The translations under genes were made by a program, and so were the position numbers. A stretch of DNA of 18,293 nucleotides from an uncultured Chitinophagaceae bacterium (GTDB taxonomy: Bacteria > Bacteroidota > Bacteroidia > Chitinophagales > Chitinophagaceae), in the NCBI GenBank assembly GCA_903841915.1, contig CAIMKO010000065.1:1-18293 (forward strand). Direction: 5' to 3'. Positions 13,920 to 18,293 of the stretch are shown here, one piece after another. Every line of letters starts with the position of its first letter. Within the stretch, counting starts at the first letter, position 1. The notes beneath the pieces are model-generated. The model was not told the DNA's origin. It saw only the letters and a list, made by a program, of their open reading frames with translations, and made no database searches.

Positions 13920-15041
13920 CTACAGATGTTTAATAAAACATCTGCGCCTTTTATGTTGTTTGGCATCAAAATCTTTCCAGATAGATTGAACTTTGGTATT
14001 GTCTTCCAATTCATGGTTTGTTTCGGCATATTTGACTCCATTCTTGATATAAGACTTTGCCATTTCAAGCATAAGCAAGGCATTTACTCCTTTCCCCTGC
14101 AGATCTTTGCGGATAGCGATCATCAGGAAGTCTACTGTATCATTTTTCTTCATCGCTTTTAAAATATGCAAAACACCAAATGGCAATAATTTACCTTTTG
14201 CTTTTTGCAATGCTTGTGAAAGCGAAGGCATCGTAATTGCAAATGCAGCCAATTTTCCTTCTTTGTCGAGTATCAGCGAAACAAAATCAGTTCGCATGAA
14301 CCCAAAATATTGCTTGGTATAATACGCGATCTGTTTATCGGTTAAAGTGGTTACGCCATACAAGCCTGAATATTCTGAATTAATGAGATCGAAGATGGGC
14401 TTGGCATACGGAAGGATATCTTTAGGCTTCTTTGCTTTAATTACGGTTAAACCTAATCTCCTTTGTACAACAGAAGCGATCTTTTCAAGGTTTTCAGGAA
14501 TGGATTGTGGAAGATTTATCCTGTATTCAACCCAGTCTGTATCTTTTTGATAACCTAATTGCTGAATCATATCAGGATAATATTCATGATTATATAAGGA
14601 AGCTAAGGTTCCTAACTGGTCAAAGCCTTCGATCAGCATTCCCTCGTGGTCCAGATCAGTGAAGCCAAGCGGTCCATGAACTGCAGTCATCCCTAATTCT
14701 TTTGCCCAGTCTTCCACTTTCCCGATTAGTGCTTTAGCAATTTCGATGTCATTCTCAAAATCGATCCAGCCGAAACGCAGATATTTATTCTTCCACTTTT
14801 CTACAAATGCTTTATTTAAAATACCGGCAATTCTTCCTACTACCTTGCCATCTTTATGTGCCAGCCAATATTTTGACTCGCAATAATCAAATGCCGGGTT
14901 TTTGGCTTTGTTCAATGTGGCCGACTCATCAAAACGTAATGGCGGCACATGAAACTTATGGTCTTTGTATAAACGATATGGGAGATCAAGGAATGCATTG
15001 AACTGCTTCTTGTTGGTCACTTCTTTTATGTCTATGGCCAT
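13920..15041 (-). CDS. GNAT-like (YghO-type) acyltransferase; candidate bacterial ceramide synthase
   Basis: 373-residue protein opening with KKQFNAFLDLPYRLYKDHKF and VPPLRFDE, the N-terminal signature of YghO-type proteins, a two-lobed branch of the acyl-CoA N-acyltransferase superfamily. The C-terminal lobe carries the GNAT acyl-CoA loop, MIAIRKDLQGKGVNALLMLE (307-326), and a terminal DDNTKVQ-like EDNTKVQSIW segment. WLAHKDGKVVGRIAGI in the N-terminal lobe is a second GNAT-like strand pair. It lies 15 bp after spt and 25 bp before the SDR gene. The bacterial ceramide synthase described in Caulobacter is also a GNAT-type N-acyltransferase, so N-acylation of the sphingoid base is the likely role. 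Sequence alone proves only the fold; the acyl donor (CoA or ACP) is unknown. Confidence 0.8.
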   Translation of the reverse strand: MAIDIKEVTNKKQFNAFLDLPYRLYKDHKFHVPPLRFDESATLNKAKNPAFDYCESKYWLAHKDGKVVGRIAGILNKAFVEKWKNKYLRFGWIDFENDIEIAKALIGKVEDWAKELGMTAVHGPLGFTDLDHEGMLIEGFDQLGTLASLYNHEYYPDMIQQLGYQKDTDWVEYRINLPQSIPENLEKIASVVQRRLGLTVIKAKKPKDILPYAKPIFDLINSEYSGLYGVTTLTDKQIAYYTKQYFGFMRTDFVSLILDKEGKLAAFAITMPSLSQALQKAKGKLLPFGVLHILKAMKKNDTVDFLMIAIRKDLQGKGVNALLMLEMAKSYIKNGVKYAETNHELEDNTKVQSIWKDFDAKQHKRRRCFIKHL

Positions 15042-15056
15042 GCGGTTTATTTTAAA

Positions 15057-16277
15057 TTATATGATGCTTAACTTTTTCGAAACTACATATAATTTTTCTA
15101 TCGCTTTTTCTATTTGTTCTTTTGTGTGTGTTGCCATTAAACTAAACCTGATAAGGCTGTCTTCTTTTGAAACTGCCGGTGAAGCAACTGGATTTACAAA
15201 TATCCCGTCATCGAGCAATAGCTTTGCGAGTTTGAAGGTTTTAAGATCATCACGAACATAGATCGGAATGATTGGGGTATTGGCAATCCCAATATCGAAG
15301 CCCAGACGTTTTAATTCAGCTAAAGCAAAGTTGGTATTAGCCCATAACTGATCAATTCTTTCAGGCTCTTTTTTCATGACATCCAATGCGGCAATTACAC
15401 TGGATGTAGCAGCAGGAGAGATGCTGGCACTGAACATCAACGAACGTGCATGGTGTTTCAAATAATTGATGGTTGTTTGATCTGAGGCAATAAATCCGCC
15501 TATAGATGCAAGGGATTTGCTGAATGTTCCCATGATCAGGTCGGTCTTGTCGGTCAAACCAAAATGCGAAGAAGCACCGCGTCCGCCTTCGCCAATTACA
15601 CCGAGCGAGTGCGCATCATCTACCATAATGGAAGCACCATATTTTTCTGCAAGATTTGCTATACCGGGTAAGTTAGCAATATCACCATCCATGCTGAATA
15701 TGCCTTCAGTTACGATCAGTTTGATCTTATCAGACTTACAGGATTGCAATACTTTTTCAAGAGATTCCAGGTCATTGTGCTTGTACTTTAATGTTTTAGC
15801 AAAACATAAACGCGCCCCTTCAATGATAGAAGCATGATCAAGTTCATCTAAAATAAGATAATCATGACGTCCCAATAAAGCGGGTATTACACCAATGTTT
15901 ACCTGAAAACCGGTACTGAAAACTAGTGCTGCATCTTTTCCTACAAATTCGGCTAATTTGTCTTCTAATTCAAGATGTATGTCCAATGTGCCATTTAAAA
16001 AACGAGAACCTGCACAACCGCAACCATATTTGTTGATGGCATCGATTGAAGCTTGTTTTATATAGGGATGATTGGTCAATCCTAAATAGCTATTAGAGCC
16101 AAACATCAGCACTTTCTTGCCGTTAATGATAACTTCTGTATCCTGATCAGATTCGATTACGCGGAAATAGGGATACAGGCCAGCCGCTTTTATTTCCTCG
16201 GCTCTGGTGAACTGTAAAACCCTTTCCTTTAAAAGGTCCGGATGATTAACTGGAATGACTTGATCTGGAAGAATCAT
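15057..16277 (-). CDS. spt: Serine palmitoyltransferase (alpha-oxoamine synthase, PLP-dependent)
   Basis: 406-residue fold-type I PLP enzyme that condenses L-serine with a long-chain acyl thioester to 3-ketosphinganine, the first step of sphingolipid synthesis. Residues aligned by eye with Sphingobacterium SPT are all present: His148 (DELDHASIIEG) stacking on PLP, Asp220 and His223 (VDDAHSLG), and the Schiff-base Lys254 in GTFSKSLASIGG. LMFGSNSYLGLTNHP, GCAGSRFLNGT and the C-terminal NPVASPAVSKEDSLIRFSLMATHT follow the SPT pattern closely, more so than KBL or BioF. Length is normal for the soluble bacterial homodimer. It is the first gene of the spt-acyltransferase-SDR cluster. A weak TTTG-20 bp-TATTTTG arrangement lies upstream (16380-16411). 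Confidence 0.9.
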   Translation of the reverse strand: MILPDQVIPVNHPDLLKERVLQFTRAEEIKAAGLYPYFRVIESDQDTEVIINGKKVLMFGSNSYLGLTNHPYIKQASIDAINKYGCGCAGSRFLNGTLDIHLELEDKLAEFVGKDAALVFSTGFQVNIGVIPALLGRHDYLILDELDHASIIEGARLCFAKTLKYKHNDLESLEKVLQSCKSDKIKLIVTEGIFSMDGDIANLPGIANLAEKYGASIMVDDAHSLGVIGEGGRGASSHFGLTDKTDLIMGTFSKSLASIGGFIASDQTTINYLKHHARSLMFSASISPAATSSVIAALDVMKKEPERIDQLWANTNFALAELKRLGFDIGIANTPIIPIYVRDDLKTFKLAKLLLDDGIFVNPVASPAVSKEDSLIRFSLMATHTKEQIEKAIEKLYVVSKKLSII

Positions 16278-16650
16278 AGTTTTTTCTGAAATTTAATAAT
16301 TTCTTAATGATGTCTGTAAATAAAATAAATTGAACTGTTTAATACATGATTATTATCAGGATAAATGTTTTTTTACCCCCAAAATATCATTACCTGTATG
16401 CAAGTAACAAAATTTCAAAAAAAAAACAATCAAATATTAATTATTTTATAACAAAGAAACGATAAATCAGCCAAAATTGAAGCATTAAAGCCTATTGACA
16501 AAAAAAGCATTTTATGCATATTTTCAACGTAAGAATGCATATAAAGGCTAATTCACTTACCCTTTCTCAAAACTATATTCTCTCTGACAGGAAAAAGAAG
16601 CAAGATGAAACAATATTGAAAAACTTTTTTCATGTCAAACGCAGACCATA
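16278..16650. other. Intergenic region upstream of spt
   Basis: This 373-bp stretch is very AT-rich and holds no convincing gene. On the minus strand TTTG (16411-16408) and TATTTTG (16386-16380) with about 20 bp between them are the best candidate for the spt promoter, which would give a leader of about 100 nt. Farther upstream the palindromic octamer ATGCATAT occurs twice, at 16514-16521 and 16535-16542, in direct orientation 21 bp apart, with a GCATTTTATGC dyad overlapping the first copy. No clear terminator for the lipoprotein gene was found. Confidence 0.45.
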
Positions 16651-17151
16651 CTATTTAAGACTTATCAGATCTTCATCATCAAATAGTAGGGTTATTTTTT
16701 TTGCTTTTGATAAGGAAGAATTTTCAAATTCTTTTGTCTTGGTAAAATCTTTTAACTGAGACTTTATCTTGTTTAAAACTTCTTTCCAGGCTAGATTTTT
16801 ATAGTCACTCTTCGACAAGGAATAAAATTTTTCAAAAGGAGCGCTGTCTTTTTTTGTTGAATCTTCTGCTGAAGGGTATAATCCTATTGCATAACATTTC
16901 TCTGTTTCAAAAAGGAGAAATTTGTAAACAGCACTATCTTTTTTGGGCTTTTCGGTGTTACACATTTTGAAGAAACATTCCTTTAATGTAAGCGGATTAG
17001 CTAAGGAAAATGAAGGTGGTGGAGGTTCTACTTCGTGTTCATCTTTTTCATAAGTAACGTCTTCAACAACAACTACTTTTTTCTGCTGGCTGTTGCAAGA
17101 GAGAACTATTTGTACAAATAATAATGTTAGGATGAAATATTTTGTTCTCAT
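16651..17151 (-). CDS. Hypothetical lipoprotein, 166 aa
   Basis: I do not recognise the family. The protein starts MRTKYFILTLLFVQIVLSC: a type II signal peptide with the lipid-anchored Cys at residue 19. After it come a charged linker, a proline run (VEPPPPSF, about 42-49), then a mixed alpha/beta region with two close cysteines (CFFKMC, 59-64) and CYAIGLYPS near 92-100. The C-terminal third is Lys-rich and predicted helical, ending in LLFDDEDLISLK. It should sit in an envelope membrane facing the periplasm or surface. It lies between fbaA and spt on the same strand but has long gaps on both sides, so it is probably transcribed alone. The lipobox and consistent reading frame support a real gene. 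Confidence 0.75.
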   Translation of the reverse strand: MRTKYFILTLLFVQIVLSCNSQQKKVVVVEDVTYEKDEHEVEPPPPSFSLANPLTLKECFFKMCNTEKPKKDSAVYKFLLFETEKCYAIGLYPSAEDSTKKDSAPFEKFYSLSKSDYKNLAWKEVLNKIKSQLKDFTKTKEFENSSLSKAKKITLLFDDEDLISLK

Positions 17152-17229
17152 AAAAATATTTTTTGATCAAGTAGTTGTGTCGTTAAATGTATTCAAAAAT
17201 TTTCTGTTGCCATCAAAACCTCAGTTTGT

Positions 17230-17267
17230 AAAATAAAAAAGAGGCAGGAAATTCTTCCTGCCTCTTT
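17230..17267 (-). terminator. Rho-independent terminator of fbaA
   Basis: A perfect 13-bp stem (arms 17238-17250 and 17255-17267; AAAGAGGCAGGAA and its complement) closes on a 4-nt loop. On the minus strand it is followed by TTTTTTATTT. It lies about 20 bp past the fbaA stop codon and should end that transcript cleanly before the lipoprotein gene. Confidence 0.92.
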
Positions 17268-17285
17268 AAAATAAATAAAAGTTAA

Positions 17286-18293
17286 TTATGCGTTACGGTT
17301 GATGCAATTGAGATCGTCAAATGCAACTTCCAAACGTTTGATGAAACTTTCTTCTCCTTTGCGTAACCAAACACGCGGATCGTAGTACTTTTTATTTGGT
17401 TTATCAGCTCCTTCCGGATTACCTAATTGTCCCTGTAAATAGGCTTCGTTCTTTTTGTAGAAATCTTTAACACCATCCCAGAATGCCCATTGCATATCGG
17501 TATCGATATTCATTTTGATGGCACCGTAGCTGATGGCTTCGCGAATTTGATTCTGCGGAGAACCGCTACCGCCATGGAATACAAAGTATACAGGTTTTGG
17601 TCCGGTTTTTAATTCTTTTTCAATGAACACCTGACTGTTGTGTAGAATTTCAGGTTTCAATTCAACATTACCCGGTTTGTAAACACCGTGTACATTACCA
17701 AATGCTGCAGCAATGGTAAACAGGTTACCCACTTTGCTTAATTCGGTATAAGAATAAGCAACGTGTTGCGGTTGTGTATATAATTTTTCATTATCAACGG
17801 CACTGTTATCAACGCCATCTTCTTCACCACCGGTAACACCTAATTCAATTTCAATGCTCATACCCAATGGAGCCATACGTTTGAAGAATTGAACTGATGT
17901 AGCAATGTTTTCTTCGATCGGTTCTTCAGAAAGATCCAGCATATGTGAACTGAATAAAGGCTGACCTTTTTCTTTATAAAATTGTTCACCCGCATCGATC
18001 AAAGCGCTGATCCAAGGCAACCATTTTTTAGCGGCATGGTCGGTATGTAATACAACCGGTACACCATAATATTTAGCAAGAGTATGCACATGCAAAGCAC
18101 CAGAAATAGCACCTTGAATATTTGCCTGTAACTGATCGTTCGGCATTCCCTTACCAGCGATGAATTGTGCACCACCGTTAGAGAATTGTATAATTACGGG
18201 AGAGTTTACTTTTGCTGCGGTTTCTAAAACTGCATTGATCGTATCAGTACCTATTGTATTTACTGCAGGTATAGCAAAATTGTTGTCTTTAGC
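17286..18293 (-). CDS. fbaA: Class IIA fructose-bisphosphate aldolase, N-terminus cut by window edge
   Basis: The minus-strand frame is open from the right edge (18293) to the stop at 17286, giving 335 residues; an internal ATG at 18146 is not the start, because the upstream codons encode conserved family sequence (NNFAIPAVNTIGTDTINAVL and FSNGGAQFIAGKG). Numbering fits E. coli FbaA (359 aa) with 24 residues missing. The catalytic Asp109 and Zn ligand His110 (HTDHAAKKW), Glu174 (EIELGVTGG), His226 (GNVHGVYKPGN) and His264 (FHGGSGS) are all present, as is NIDTDMQWAFWDGV. The GGEEDGVDNS loop marks class IIA. It splits fructose 1,6-bisphosphate into two trioses, or makes it in gluconeogenesis. 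It has a strong terminator of its own. Confidence 0.95.
   Translation of the reverse strand, partial: AKDNNFAIPAVNTIGTDTINAVLETAAKVNSPVIIQFSNGGAQFIAGKGMPNDQLQANIQGAISGALHVHTLAKYYGVPVVLHTDHAAKKWLPWISALIDAGEQFYKEKGQPLFSSHMLDLSEEPIEENIATSVQFFKRMAPLGMSIEIELGVTGGEEDGVDNSAVDNEKLYTQPQHVAYSYTELSKVGNLFTIAAAFGNVHGVYKPGNVELKPEILHNSQVFIEKELKTGPKPVYFVFHGGSGSPQNQIREAISYGAIKMNIDTDMQWAFWDGVKDFYKKNEAYLQGQLGNPEGADKPNKKYYDPRVWLRKGEESFIKRLEVAFDDLNCINRNA

Noticed and set aside
15057..16277. 2-amino-3-ketobutyrate CoA ligase or BioF
   Set aside because: Same superfamily, but the sequence follows Sphingobacterium serine palmitoyltransferase closely through all active-site segments, and the adjacent acyltransferase and SDR genes fit sphingolipid synthesis. 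No biotin or threonine degradation genes are near.
16649..16688. TACTATTT/AAATAGTA inverted repeat at the end of the lipoprotein gene
   Set aside because: AT-only 8-bp arms with a 24-nt spacer inside coding sequence and no T run; probably chance in AT-rich DNA.
16514..16759. Plus-strand frame of 81 codons
   Set aside because: It overlaps the 3' end of the lipoprotein gene antisense, and the product has no recognisable domain. The repeated ATGCATAT within its start region explains the ATG.
17286..18146. Aldolase gene starting at the ATG at 18146
   Set aside because: The frame stays open to the window edge and encodes conserved aldolase sequence upstream, so this ATG is internal and the gene is cut by the window.

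Overview
The window looks like a piece of a Bacteroidota chromosome, probably from the Chitinophagaceae/Sphingobacteriia side of the phylum. The grounds are gene content (a serine palmitoyltransferase cluster for sphingolipids, a YtxJ-type bacilliredoxin, an Mpl ligase), AT-rich intergenic DNA, weak or absent Shine-Dalgarno sequences, and several good matches to the Bacteroidota -7 promoter box TAnnTTTG. This placement is inference; no rRNA gene is present. No tRNA, insertion sequence, phage gene or CRISPR array was seen.

Left part (1-5138): the 5' end of a YeeE/YedE-type sulfur transporter gene runs off the left edge. Next come an atypical NAD(P)-binding SDR protein, an unknown coiled-coil protein, a bacilliredoxin preceded by a 39-residue lipoprotein gene, then three plus-strand genes: mpl (murein tripeptide recycling), a DEDDh exonuclease with a C-terminal DUF3820-like segment, and a DPM1-like GT2 glycosyltransferase that starts with TTG.

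Middle (5146-12883): a secreted FAD-dependent oxidoreductase with an SLH-like tail lies back to back with hoxW, a [NiFe] hydrogenase maturation protease. HoxW converges on a complete five-gene minus-strand operon, hoxE-hoxF-hoxU-hoxY-hoxH, encoding a group 3d NAD-linked bidirectional [NiFe] hydrogenase. HoxEFU form the NAD(H)/FMN diaphorase arm with 2Fe-2S and 4Fe-4S clusters; HoxYH form the hydrogenase arm; HoxW would cut the 25-residue C-terminal tail from HoxH. No hyp genes are in the window. A perfect TAGCTTTG -7 box and an FNR/CRP-like palindrome centred about 41 bp upstream of the implied start site suggest oxygen- or redox-controlled transcription. The two non-overlapping gaps in the operon hold repeats: a REP-like 27-bp inverted repeat between hoxF and hoxU, and an AT-rich inverted plus direct repeat between hoxU and hoxY.

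Right part (12884-18293): a three-gene minus-strand cluster, spt, a GNAT-like acyltransferase and an extended SDR. It matches the three core steps of bacterial ceramide synthesis: serine/acyl condensation, N-acylation and ketone reduction. It is preceded by an unknown lipoprotein gene and by a class IIA fructose-bisphosphate aldolase gene (fbaA) that has a strong terminator and lacks about 24 N-terminal codons at the right edge.
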